NCBI GenBank assembly: GCA_947498595.1
Contig: CANMKX010000014.1
Span: 55,316 to 119,315, forward strand
DNA: 64,000 nucleotides
Direction: 5' to 3'
From: an uncultured Aquimarina sp.
GTDB taxonomy: Bacteria; Bacteroidota; Bacteroidia; Flavobacteriales; Flavobacteriaceae
The notes under the pieces were generated by a model. That model had not been told where the DNA came from, did no database searches, and saw only the letters and a list, made by a program, of their open reading frames with translations. The position numbers and the translations under genes were made by a program. Position 1 is the first letter of the stretch. Every line of letters begins with the position of its first letter. This document shows positions 27,239 to 35,329 of the stretch, one piece after another.

Positions 27239-27272
27239 TATATTTGCCACTGTTTATAATTAGTATAAATAA
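27239..27272 (+). promoter_or_regulatory. Promoter with iron box before the 48-residue Cys-rich ORF
   Basis: TATATTTG at 27239-27246 is a perfect -7 element. Four bases later lies an iron box with arms CTGTTTA (two mismatches) and TAAATAA (27266-27272) around TAATTAGTA; its core matches the xusA box (TATAATTAGTCTAAATAAA) at all but one base. The ORF starts at 27282. Confidence 0.65.
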
Positions 27273-27281
27273 AAACAAGTA

Positions 27282-27428
27282 ATGATTACCATACAAAACG
27301 AAGCAATTACACCTTGTATTATAGTAGACTCTGGATGTTCCATGCAATGTGGAGTCAAAAAGAAAAAATGTTGTAAGAAATATAAAAAGAAAGGGAAAAC
27401 TAATTGTAAACGTTGTCCAAAATTATAA
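27282..27428 (+). CDS. Small Cys-rich basic protein, 48 residues
   Basis: An ATG at 27282 opens a 48-codon frame ending TAA at 27428. The peptide has seven Cys (12, 19, 23, 30, 31, 42, 45) and a lysine-rich second half, KKKKCCKKYKKKG followed by CKRCPKL. There is no signal peptide. The Cys spacing could hold a metal or Fe-S centre; the basic half could bind nucleic acid or a partner. I do not recognise a named family. Support for it being real: a dedicated -7 element, an iron-type box, and terminators on both sides (27201-27236 and 27461-27494). It lies convergent to the xusC-like PepSY gene. Confidence 0.68.
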   Translation: MITIQNEAITPCIIVDSGCSMQCGVKKKKCCKKYKKKGKTNCKRCPKL

Positions 27429-27460
27429 TTATAGTATAAAAAGAATAGTTCTGTTAAAAG

Positions 27461-27494
27461 AAAAGGGAAGTTTTAATTTTAAAACTTCCCTTTT
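27461..27494. terminator. Bidirectional terminator between the Cys-rich ORF and xusC
   Basis: A 14-bp perfect stem (AAAAGGGAAGTTTT, 27461-27474, with AAAACTTCCCTTTT, 27481-27494) with A- and T-runs on its flanks. It separates two convergent genes. Confidence 0.85.
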
Positions 27495-27496
27495 TA

Positions 27497-28618
27497 TTAT
27501 TTTTTTCTTTTTGCCTTTTTCTTTTTGCGCCTGTGTAGATATAACATGACACCAGTAATAGGCATAGATGCACCTATTAGGCCTGCTAGAAAGATTAAAA
27601 TCTTACCAGGGAGACCTAAAAGACTTCCGGTATGTATATCATAATATAAGCTGTTAAACTTTTCACCAGCATTTTTATCTTCATCATATTTAGTTTCTAT
27701 AAATTCACCAGTATCTGGATGTGCATAATAATTATCAGTATTTCCAAATTGATCTTCGTCAGGAGAACTCATAATCCATAAAGGATCTGTGTTTTTATTT
27801 GGGAGATAATAAATGAATAAGCCTTTATCGTCTCGTTGAGGGACAACACGTTTTTTTAATTGATCCAAAGTCGTAAGCTTAAAAGTTGTTGAATCAATTT
27901 GTAATTCTTTTTTCTCCTTTTTTGTCTCGAAAGTTACAGCAGTATATAAAGCATTATCAACCCATGTAAATGTCCATGCAATACCAGTAATAGATAAAAC
28001 AATAAGAAGAGAAGCAGCATAAAAACCTAAGACGCTATGTAAATCATAAACAACCTTATTTTTAGGACCTTTTAGTTTTAAACCAAATTTAGATTTTCTA
28101 CCTTTTTTGTTTTTAAAAACTTTAGTGTTTTTTGGAAACCAAAGAATAAGTCCCGTAATTAAAGAAATGATGAACATGATTACAGACCATCCGATGACTT
28201 GGGTACCTAATTCACCTAATAATAATGTAGTGTGTATAAATAATACAATAGTGAAAAAATCGGCCGCTAATCGTTTTTCTTGAATAAAATCTCCAGTATA
28301 CGGATTTAAGTATATATAGAAATATTCGTTGTTTTTTAAAGTCAATAGAACTGTCGAACGATTTTCTTTTTTTAAATCATAGATTCGTAGAATTTTATGA
28401 TCGTGTTCTTTTTGATATTTTTCAATTAAAGTGGATAATGGAAGATGAGTAGAATCCTCTGTATGTTCAACAGTAAAATAAGGATAAGCCGCAAGTTTTA
28501 TTTCTTTTTGAAAAGAATAAATACATCCAGTAATGCATACAATAAATATGATAAGGCCAGTAACTAGACCTAACCATAAATGTATGGTACGAGCAGTTTT
28601 TTTGAAAGATTTTTTCAC
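27497..28618 (-). CDS. xusC: PepSY-associated inner-membrane protein, XusC-like siderophore reductase
   Basis: A 373-residue membrane protein of the PepSY-TM (PiuB) family. Helices lie at about 14-36, 122-160 (two), 190-220 and 338-360, with His residues in HLWLG (13-17), FIHTTLLLGELG and DLHSVLGFYAASL that could ligate haem. Two PepSY-like periplasmic stretches lie between helices (LNPYTGDFIQEKRLAADFF; YAHPDTGEFIETKYDED). XusC of Bacteroides thetaiotaomicron is this type, thought to reduce imported ferric siderophore at the inner membrane. The start codon is GTG at 28618. It is the third gene after xusA and xusB; a hairpin lies in the 115-bp gap upstream. The tail is very Lys-rich. Confidence 0.82.
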   Translation of the reverse strand: MKKSFKKTARTIHLWLGLVTGLIIFIVCITGCIYSFQKEIKLAAYPYFTVEHTEDSTHLPLSTLIEKYQKEHDHKILRIYDLKKENRSTVLLTLKNNEYFYIYLNPYTGDFIQEKRLAADFFTIVLFIHTTLLLGELGTQVIGWSVIMFIISLITGLILWFPKNTKVFKNKKGRKSKFGLKLKGPKNKVVYDLHSVLGFYAASLLIVLSITGIAWTFTWVDNALYTAVTFETKKEKKELQIDSTTFKLTTLDQLKKRVVPQRDDKGLFIYYLPNKNTDPLWIMSSPDEDQFGNTDNYYAHPDTGEFIETKYDEDKNAGEKFNSLYYDIHTGSLLGLPGKILIFLAGLIGASMPITGVMLYLHRRKKKKAKRKK

Positions 28619-28679
28619 GCTAACTAAATTTTAAGCTAATAGGAGTTTGTTTTGAATAAAAAATTATAAAAGCAGAAAA

Positions 28680-28704
28680 CACCTTATGCTTTTTGCATAA
28701 GATG
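28680..28704 (-). terminator. Internal hairpin between xusB and xusC (attenuator candidate)
   Basis: CACCTTATGC (28680-28689) pairs with GCATAAGATG (28695-28704) with one G-U pair and a TTTTT loop. On the transcript the hairpin is followed by UGUUUUCUGCUUUU, only a moderate U-run, so it probably reduces rather than stops transcription into xusC. Confidence 0.55.
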
Positions 28705-28733
28705 TCTCTGTATTTTAAGAATAAAAGAATACC

Positions 28734-29978
28734 TTAATCAAGATAAAAAATACCTTTGGCATAATTTCCTTGAATAGTAGCTCCTTTTACAGCTGTAGCA
28801 GTTGCAGGATCAACAATGTATACTGCAGCTTCATTAGAGTGACTTATATTAATATATACTTTTCCATCATTTACTAAGTTACCTATTCCCCAAGCTCCAC
28901 CATGGGCAGGAACATCTGTGATAGGAGTAACTGTTTTAGCTTCAAAATCTATAACACCTAAAGTTAATGCAGCAACGTTTTGATCAATTGTAGGAGCATA
29001 AGCAGCCCAATAGTATTGTTGAGGAACAACAGGAGGTTCTTGAAACATACGAACAATAGCTTTCCCATTTCCAGCATATAACATATCATTAATTTTATAA
29101 CCACCACTAGCAGTTTGGAAATCAAAATGATAAGAAGCATCAAACTCACTCTGACCATCTTTAATTCTTAAAATACTAGAAGGTTGAGCAGGAGCAGGGA
29201 TAAATCCACAAATAGCAGAAGCACTAGAGTAAGTATAAAGATCTCCGTTTTCGACTTTAACCATAGCACCAGTTCCAGCATAAACTCCAAGAGAAGCAGA
29301 TCTAGTATCTGTAATGATTTTTTCAAATTCTAACTCAGGATATGAGTATACAGCTATTTTTGCATCTTTAGCAATTGCAGTACCAGCACCACCAGCAGCT
29401 GTAGGTATGAAATAATATGAGATAAATAATTTACCATCATTAACAGCTACACCAGTAGGAAATGCAATTAAATCTTCAGCTGTAATTTCATCAATTTTAG
29501 TTTCTACAGTTTTCGAAATAGAGTAATTTGATTTATCTATTAAATAGATTTCTCTATTAGAGTTTCCTTCACGTGCTGCACCAATAGCTATAAAATTATT
29601 AGCATCTACATTAGCCATTGCAAAAGGAGACAATGTTGTAAAAAGATTATCTGTATTAGTCAATTCACCATTTACTTTTTTATAGATTTTCATTTCGTTA
29701 TCTGTAGAAAATCCTTGAGAAACGATTGCATCTCCCAAACTTGTAAATGTCATCCATGCAGGCTGTACAATTCCGTTATTGATCGGGCTAATAGTACCTT
29801 CTGTTAGGTTTTCTGCAGACACTAATACATCTACATTATCTGTACCTTGTACTCCTATAAAGAATTTAGGAGAATTATCTGGAGGAGTTGGTGTAGAATC
29901 ATCATCACTGCTACATGAAGTAAACAATACGCTAGTAGCAAGTAGTGTTGTGAATAAAACTTTTTTTAAATGTATCAT
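28734..29978 (-). CDS. xusB: DUF4374 siderophore-binding lipoprotein, XusB-like
   Basis: A 414-residue surface/periplasmic lipoprotein (lipobox TSC, Cys22, then SSDDD) with a beta-propeller-like DUF4374 domain from about residue 38 to the end. Typical blades are PAWMTFTSLGDAIVSQGF, NFIAIGAAREGNSNREIYLIDK and a C-terminal HGGAWGIGNLVNDGKVYINI. In B. thetaiotaomicron the DUF4374 protein XusB binds ferric siderophore for the receptor XusA. Here it lies 15 bp downstream of the receptor gene and upstream of the PepSY gene, the same A-B-C order. Ligand specificity is not predictable. Confidence 0.88.
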   Translation of the reverse strand: MIHLKKVLFTTLLATSVLFTSCSSDDDSTPTPPDNSPKFFIGVQGTDNVDVLVSAENLTEGTISPINNGIVQPAWMTFTSLGDAIVSQGFSTDNEMKIYKKVNGELTNTDNLFTTLSPFAMANVDANNFIAIGAAREGNSNREIYLIDKSNYSISKTVETKIDEITAEDLIAFPTGVAVNDGKLFISYYFIPTAAGGAGTAIAKDAKIAVYSYPELEFEKIITDTRSASLGVYAGTGAMVKVENGDLYTYSSASAICGFIPAPAQPSSILRIKDGQSEFDASYHFDFQTASGGYKINDMLYAGNGKAIVRMFQEPPVVPQQYYWAAYAPTIDQNVAALTLGVIDFEAKTVTPITDVPAHGGAWGIGNLVNDGKVYINISHSNEAAVYIVDPATATAVKGATIQGNYAKGIFYLD

Positions 29979-29993
29979 TTTAGTAATATTAAT

Positions 29994-32363
29994 TTAATTT
30001 ATAAAATAGCGAGCCTTGATATAAAAAGCTCTTCCTGCTTTTTGTTGATTTAGATTGTCATAAACAAGTTTGTCAAAGATGTTGACAACATTGAATGATA
30101 GATTATATTTTCCATTAAATAAACCGTAAACAACTTCGATATCATTAGTGAATTGTGAAGGAATTATAGGTTTGTTGCTATCTCCAGTATTTTCGAAATT
30201 GAATGAAAATTCATGTGTGTATGTATTGATTAAAGAAACTGAAAAGGTATCATGATTACTGAATAATTTTTTGTCTCTATATGTTGCAATTCCACTTCCA
30301 AATAAATAAGGTTGATTAGGAATACGTTGCCCTCTCTGAAAATCTTCTTGACCTCCTTGACTTCTTGCACTACTATTATTATTTCTTTGATCAAGATAAG
30401 TAGCATTAAGACTTAAGAAATATTTTTTAGTATAATTGTATTGCACTCCTAAATCAATCCCTTTGGTTAAAACTTTTTGTTGGTTTTGATAAAAACCTCT
30501 TGCCCCTCTACGTTCTAGACGGATAAAGTTTTTTGAATCTCTTAAGAATAAATTGATATCAGTTTTTAATTGATGCGTATTTGTTAGGTTAAAATCAGCT
30601 CTCGTACCGATATTGAAATTATCACTTTCTTCAGGGTTAAGATCAATTGCTGGAAAAATAGATAAACCATCTCCAAATAGCTCTACAGCTTCTGGCAATC
30701 TATATGTTTTTTCAAAAGAAGCTTTTATTTGAATATTATCTGTAAAGAAATAAGTTGAAGCTAAACCATATCCTAGATGTGATTGATTATCTGTAAATTC
30801 CTCACGATCATCACCTGTAAATTGGTTTGCGGTATATGCTTTTAAATCATAAAAATAATTTTTAGCAAAAACAGTAGTTTTTAATTTATCATTAAAAGCA
30901 GCATTAGTATAAGATACTCCCGTAACCTGTTTTCTTACAGTACTAGGTTCTCCAAATTGAGCGTTTTTAGCATCACTAAAAGTATCTTCTCCTTCTAATC
31001 TAATTTGATTTAAAGAATAATTAGCGGCAATATTATGATGTGGTGCAATCTCATATTCGGCATTAATATTGGCTAAAATATTTAAACGATCTAGTTCAAA
31101 AAGAGATTTATTAGTATCCAATTCTCCTCTACCGATATAAACTCCTTCATCAAATGTACCATCCCAGAAATAACGATTATTACCAATATCTTTATAAGTT
31201 TCTTTTGAATTTACAATCGTGAAATATGTAGAAAGATTTAATTTATCAGTGAATAAGTTGTTCTTTTTAAAAGAAAAATTTCCGATCCATTTTTCATCCT
31301 CAGTAGTAACTTCACCAAAAGGTGTTTTTGATGTTCCTAGCGAAGATGGATTTTGTTGTACTTCTTTAAAATTGTCAGAATATAAAACACCGATGATTAG
31401 TTCGTCTAAGTATTTAGTTTTAACTAATCCTGTTTCTAACCAAACCATTTTAGATTCATATGCATCATGAAAACGCTCTACGTCTGTATAAAAGTCATCT
31501 TCTCTTCCTGTAGCGATATCAAATAATTTTACCCTGTTTTTGTAATTATTATCAGAGTAGTTATAGAATGATTTTAATCGTACCATAAAACCTGTATTAG
31601 GATCTCTATATTGACCATTTAAAGCAGCTCTATGAGTGTTGAAAGATCCATAAGAGTATGATGCATCTAAGAAATTTTTTGCAGTTTTATTAGTAACAAT
31701 ATTGATGGCACCTCCTAAAGCATCAGAAGATAAATGTATAGGAACAACACCTTTAAAAGTATCTATAGAACTTACTAAGTTTGCAGGAAAATTATTTAAA
31801 GAAAGTGACGACCCAAAATAATCCATAGGGACACCATCTATAAAAATACGAACTTGATTTCCTGTTAATCCATTTAAAGAAAATTGAGTGTCTGACCCTA
31901 ATCCACCAGATTGACGGACATTAACCCCTGAAGAAGTATTTAAGATTTGACTAATATCAACACTCGTGTTTTTTAAACCTTCGGTAGAAATACTTTGTAC
32001 AGCGTATGCCTGTTCTCTTGCAATTTGCGAATTTGATTTGCTAACAATTACAACATCACTTAATTGATTCAGATTTTCTTTTAATACAATATTTAAGTTT
32101 AATTTTTTTTGATCGGTGATTACTATCTTTTTGATATAATCTTCAAAACCAAGATAACTTGCTATAAGTGTATATGTACCTGGAGTAAGCGAAATTGAAA
32201 ACTTACCATCAAAATCTGTAACACTACCCGCATCAGGTATTTCTTTTATTGTAATAGAAGTACCTACTAATGGAGTTGAAGTTGGATCTAAAACTATACC
32301 AGTAACACTACTTTGTGTGTATGCATGAACACTAAAAAGGACCATAAAAATGCTGACAATCAT
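29994..32363 (-). CDS. xusA: TonB-dependent siderophore receptor, XusA-like
   Basis: A receptor of 789 residues counted from ATG 32363; the open frame extends 12 codons further to a TTG at 32399 that would spoil the signal peptide. Order: signal peptide (ending AYTQ), carboxypeptidase-D-like domain (VTGIVLDPTSTPLVGTSI), TonB-box-like DVVIVSK, plug (SGGLGSDTQFSLNGLTGNQVRIFIDG-type segment and VVPIHLSSDALGGAINIV) and barrel ending AFYIKARYFIN. It heads the xusA-B-C unit. Its promoter carries both a perfect iron box and a pair of AraC-type half-sites shared with the siderophore biosynthesis promoter, so it probably imports the cell's own siderophore, perhaps foreign ones too. Confidence 0.87.
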   Translation of the reverse strand: MIVSIFMVLFSVHAYTQSSVTGIVLDPTSTPLVGTSITIKEIPDAGSVTDFDGKFSISLTPGTYTLIASYLGFEDYIKKIVITDQKKLNLNIVLKENLNQLSDVVIVSKSNSQIAREQAYAVQSISTEGLKNTSVDISQILNTSSGVNVRQSGGLGSDTQFSLNGLTGNQVRIFIDGVPMDYFGSSLSLNNFPANLVSSIDTFKGVVPIHLSSDALGGAINIVTNKTAKNFLDASYSYGSFNTHRAALNGQYRDPNTGFMVRLKSFYNYSDNNYKNRVKLFDIATGREDDFYTDVERFHDAYESKMVWLETGLVKTKYLDELIIGVLYSDNFKEVQQNPSSLGTSKTPFGEVTTEDEKWIGNFSFKKNNLFTDKLNLSTYFTIVNSKETYKDIGNNRYFWDGTFDEGVYIGRGELDTNKSLFELDRLNILANINAEYEIAPHHNIAANYSLNQIRLEGEDTFSDAKNAQFGEPSTVRKQVTGVSYTNAAFNDKLKTTVFAKNYFYDLKAYTANQFTGDDREEFTDNQSHLGYGLASTYFFTDNIQIKASFEKTYRLPEAVELFGDGLSIFPAIDLNPEESDNFNIGTRADFNLTNTHQLKTDINLFLRDSKNFIRLERRGARGFYQNQQKVLTKGIDLGVQYNYTKKYFLSLNATYLDQRNNNSSARSQGGQEDFQRGQRIPNQPYLFGSGIATYRDKKLFSNHDTFSVSLINTYTHEFSFNFENTGDSNKPIIPSQFTNDIEVVYGLFNGKYNLSFNVVNIFDKLVYDNLNQQKAGRAFYIKARYFIN

Positions 32364-32405
32364 TTTTAATTTTGATCCATGAATGAAATTAACTATCAAA
32401 ATATT

Positions 32406-32490
32406 TTATTTATAATTAGTCTAAATAAATCACTGCAAATGTATGCGCTTGCTTAATAAAATAATGACGTAATTGGGATAAAAAAAGACG
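32406..32490 (-). promoter_or_regulatory. xusA promoter: iron box, -7 element and direct half-sites for an AraC-type activator
   Basis: On the reverse strand, from upstream to downstream: half-sites AGACG (32486-32490) and TGACG (32465-32469) starting 21 bp apart, the -7 element TACATTTG (32436-32443), and a perfect iron box TTATTTA-TAATTAGTC-TAAATAA (32406-32428). No TTG-type -33 element is visible; the nearer half-site takes its place, 21 bp from the -7 element. The remainder of the 342-bp xusA/araC intergenic region is AT-rich, with a 17-bp repeat at 32503-32519. Confidence 0.68.
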
Positions 32491-32502
32491 AATAATAAAG
32501 TG

Positions 32503-32519
32503 TTTTTTACGGTTAAACC
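32503..32519. repeat. 17-bp sequence shared with the promoter at 6.9 kb
   Basis: TTTTTTACGGTTAAACC here is identical to 6913-6929 upstream of the 958-residue TonB receptor. Both copies lie in intergenic DNA upstream of transport or regulatory genes. A common regulator is possible but unproven. Confidence 0.45.
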
Positions 32520-32634
32520 TTAGATGTTGTTTTTTAATTGACTGTTATTTAGGTGTTTATTGTGTTTTTGGAGTTGTTTTGAAGTGAATGCTGATAGAGA
32601 GTTGTAAAAGAATAAAGACGAAGTGTTTGAATAT

Positions 32635-32657
32635 TTATTTATATTTGGTCTAAATAA
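32635..32657 (+). promoter_or_regulatory. Iron box over the araC promoter
   Basis: Perfect arms TTATTTA (32635-32641) and TAAATAA (32651-32657) around TATTTGGTC. The -7 element TATATTTG (32640-32647) lies inside the box, so repressor binding would directly block the promoter of the AraC gene starting at 32706. An AGACG half-site (32616-32620) lies upstream, in the opposite orientation to those of xusA. Confidence 0.7.
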
Positions 32658-32705
32658 ACATGGTATTGAAAGTACTTGTTTATTCATTAATATTACTAAC
32701 GTAAA

Positions 32706-33728
32706 ATGGATAAAAAAAGACGCGGAAAAAGCAAACAAGCTGATTTGCAATTCGCTGAATCCCCTAAGTTTTTTCTAAACGCAATGACTCAATTGACTCG
32801 ATCGATTGAGCATGATGGTATACATTATAAAGAGTTTTCCTTTTTACCAGAATATGGAGAAGGAACTTATGATTATTATTATTTTGATGGGTTGTATATA
32901 GGAATTATAGATGTCGATTTGCAAAGAGATATAGAAGTAGTAAGTAAAAATACAACTCATATATTAGAACTGTCATTTTTAATAGAAGGAGAACAAATTA
33001 TACGATTATCTGATCGGAAAGTTGATTTAGCTTATGAAAATCAAGAAAGTTATTTGGTATATTTTAAGGATATAATAGGAACTTTTTTTTATCATAGTAA
33101 TAAGCATGTGAAAGAATTGCGCATTCGAATGGATGCAAATTTCATGAAAAAACATACTTTAAATGTAAATACTGAGCTAACAGATCGATATGCATTGCAT
33201 AAGATGAATAGAGATTTTATAAAACCATTTTGTTCAAAAACTCAAGAAATATTAGCCGAGTTATTATCTCCCAATTATAATGGTTTATCTAAACGTTTAT
33301 TTTTAGAATCAAAAGTTTTAGAACTTTTAGCGCTTAAAATGGATAGTGCAACAATGCGAAGAGAAGAACGATTAGGGATAGATAACATCATAAAGAAAAT
33401 ATATGAAGTAGAAAATATTATAGCTTCAGATTTAACTGCACAATTTTCTATCTTACAATTATCTAGAATTACAGGAGTTAATGATTTTGTGTTAAAAAAA
33501 GAATTTAAACGTGTTTTTGGAAAAACAGTATTTGAATATACTACGGATTTGAGAATGTCTAAGGCTAAAAAACTATTGAAACATAGTACAAAACCTATCT
33601 ACGAAATTTCTGAAATTGTCGGTTATAAAAACTCAACACATTTTACTGCAGCATTCAAAAAAAAGACAAAAATCACTCCTAAAGTTTATAGGAAATCGCA
33701 AATACATCAACCACAATTAGATGGATGA
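32706..33728 (+). CDS. AraC-family regulator, PchR-like
   Basis: A 340-residue transcription regulator. The C-terminal double helix-turn-helix covers about 235-332, with FSILQLSRITGVNDFVLKKEFK and the closing IYEISEIVGYKNSTHFTAAFKKK signature. The N-terminal part (about 30-220) is an effector domain of the PchR type, which senses ferric siderophore in other bacteria. Its promoter holds a perfect iron box. It lies divergent from xusA and about 12 kb from the siderophore decarboxylase, whose promoters share direct half-sites, so it is the natural candidate for their activator. That assignment is inference. Confidence 0.88.
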   Translation: MDKKRRGKSKQADLQFAESPKFFLNAMTQLTRSIEHDGIHYKEFSFLPEYGEGTYDYYYFDGLYIGIIDVDLQRDIEVVSKNTTHILELSFLIEGEQIIRLSDRKVDLAYENQESYLVYFKDIIGTFFYHSNKHVKELRIRMDANFMKKHTLNVNTELTDRYALHKMNRDFIKPFCSKTQEILAELLSPNYNGLSKRLFLESKVLELLALKMDSATMRREERLGIDNIIKKIYEVENIIASDLTAQFSILQLSRITGVNDFVLKKEFKRVFGKTVFEYTTDLRMSKAKKLLKHSTKPIYEISEIVGYKNSTHFTAAFKKKTKITPKVYRKSQIHQPQLDG

Positions 33729-33815
33729 TTCTTCTTTGTTAAATAAAACCGATTTATGATTTCATTCTGAAACTCATTTAGTATTATTGTTTTCTAATAG
33801 TTATAATTAAGCAAT

Positions 33816-34172
33816 ATGTTGAGTTTTATTAAGAATTTTTTTAAGGCAATATCAAAATCACCCTCATTAGAGAAAGGAAAATTAATGCTTGAAGAAAAGG
33901 AAGAGGAACGACAATTATATGTATTGCCAAAGGATGAAATAGTAGAAATTTTGCTACCTCAAATCGAGGAAAACGTAAAAGGATATAGCTTAGAGAATTG
34001 GTTAGTAAAAGAAGGTGATATTATTAATCATGGAGATGTACTAGGTGAATTTTCAACAGATAAGGCTACTATGGAGTTTGAATCTTTTTATGGTGGTGAG
34101 ATTGTTTTTTTACATGAGAAGAGTGAGTCAATTCCTATAGAAACAGTTGTTTGTAAAATTAAAGGAATTTAA
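33816..34172 (+). CDS. Stand-alone lipoyl/biotinyl-domain protein
   Basis: A 118-residue protein. Residues 43-118 form a lipoyl-type domain with the swinging-arm lysine in STDKATMEF (Lys83), flanked by NWLVKEGDIINHGDVLGEF and a GGEIVFLHEKSE hairpin. DKAT is the lipoyl rather than the biotin (MKM) form. The first 40 residues are basic and amphipathic, followed by an acidic LEEKEEE stretch. There is no catalytic domain and no other dehydrogenase gene nearby. It lies 87 bp after araC with no terminator between, so it may be co-transcribed. Its function is unknown. Confidence 0.78.
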   Translation: MLSFIKNFFKAISKSPSLEKGKLMLEEKEEERQLYVLPKDEIVEILLPQIEENVKGYSLENWLVKEGDIINHGDVLGEFSTDKATMEFESFYGGEIVFLHEKSESIPIETVVCKIKGI

Positions 34173-34182
34173 AAAAATGTAT

Positions 34183-34229
34183 AATAAAAGTATCTCAAAT
34201 TATTCGTAATAATTTGAGATACTTTTATT
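34183..34229. terminator. Strong bidirectional terminator
   Basis: A 21-bp perfect stem (34183-34203 with 34209-34229) and a 5-nt loop tcgta, with A-rich and T-rich ends. It separates the lipoyl gene (+) from the end of the siderophore operon (-), stopping 3 bp before the latter's last stop codon. Confidence 0.88.
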
Positions 34230-34232
34230 CAA

Positions 34233-35324
34233 CTAGTGAATAGCTAGATTTGACCTATTTTCTTTACGTTGTTTTATAGTAGATTGTATTCGATCCATTA
34301 GATACCTTGTTAAGAAAGTTAATGTTAAGAATAAAATCATAAGAAATAATACGGTAGATTCTTTTGAGTTTTGAAAACCAAAGATTCCCATTCCCCAACA
34401 TATTAAAACCCATTGTATAATATAAACAGAAGTAACGTTTTTGCTGCAATAATATAGAAATTTAAAAATTGGATTGAATGGAATTTTCTTTACTAATAGA
34501 TTAAAGAAACTAATAACTGTAAAATTCCAACCAGCAAAATATATCACGCCGCCTAGTCCCATGTGAAAGAAATCATTGAAATGATATTCAGAATTCGTAA
34601 AGACTAAAGGAGCACCTGCAATGATCATCAAAACCCCCCATAAAAGCATGGCTTTAAATAATGCTTTTTCATTTTTATTCTCATCGATATATAATTTCCC
34701 AAAGAACATTCCCATTAAGATAAAAGATAACCAAGGAAAAACAGGGAAATAAACATTATACTCACTACCCCATAATAAATCTAAGAGGTAGTCAATACCT
34801 TCGATATTCAATCTAAAACCACTTAATTCTCTAGAAATAGCAGCTACGATAAAGGCAATAACAAGTATGAAATATTTGTTTTTAACAAACCTTCTAACTA
34901 AGCCCATAAACAATAAAGAGATTCCTGCTAATTGTAAGATATCACCTGTTTGTATAAGATAAATATATTGCTCCAAATTTAAAGGGGCCTCCCAGCCATA
35001 CGCTTTAATAAAAGAATCAGGCATAAAACCTAGAATAATAGGAACAATAAATTTCATGAAATTCATGAAAAATGCAGCAGCAAGAATCCATAGACCACGC
35101 TGTATAGAACTTTTAAGATTTTGATTGCGAGAAATCATAAATGAAACTCCCATTGTAACTAAAAAAACAGGAGTACCTCTTCCCATAAAATGAACAAAGT
35201 GCCCTAATGTAGAGGTTTCTTGTGTGTGTAAATCTGCATACATCCATAATGTATGAACAATAGCAAGTAAAGATACGCTGAGTCCTCGGCCAAAATCAAT
35301 GGCTAAAATTCGATCAGTCTTCAT
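34233..35324 (-). CDS. Membrane acyltransferase-like protein (HGSNAT/DUF1624 type)
   Basis: A 363-residue integral membrane protein with about ten helices. The N-terminal block RILAIDFGRGLSVSLLAIVH with the following HFMGRGTPVFLVTMGVSF is the signature of the heparan-alpha-glucosaminide N-acetyltransferase catalytic domain (DUF1624); the conserved His in LLAIVHTLW is present. Such proteins move acyl groups across the membrane. It is the last gene of the siderophore operon, 5 bp after the nitroreductase. It could acylate or export a siderophore part, or be an unrelated passenger; both are speculation. Confidence 0.72.
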   Translation of the reverse strand: MKTDRILAIDFGRGLSVSLLAIVHTLWMYADLHTQETSTLGHFVHFMGRGTPVFLVTMGVSFMISRNQNLKSSIQRGLWILAAAFFMNFMKFIVPIILGFMPDSFIKAYGWEAPLNLEQYIYLIQTGDILQLAGISLLFMGLVRRFVKNKYFILVIAFIVAAISRELSGFRLNIEGIDYLLDLLWGSEYNVYFPVFPWLSFILMGMFFGKLYIDENKNEKALFKAMLLWGVLMIIAGAPLVFTNSEYHFNDFFHMGLGGVIYFAGWNFTVISFFNLLVKKIPFNPIFKFLYYCSKNVTSVYIIQWVLICWGMGIFGFQNSKESTVLFLMILFLTLTFLTRYLMDRIQSTIKQRKENRSNLAIH

Positions 35325-35329
35325 AATAA

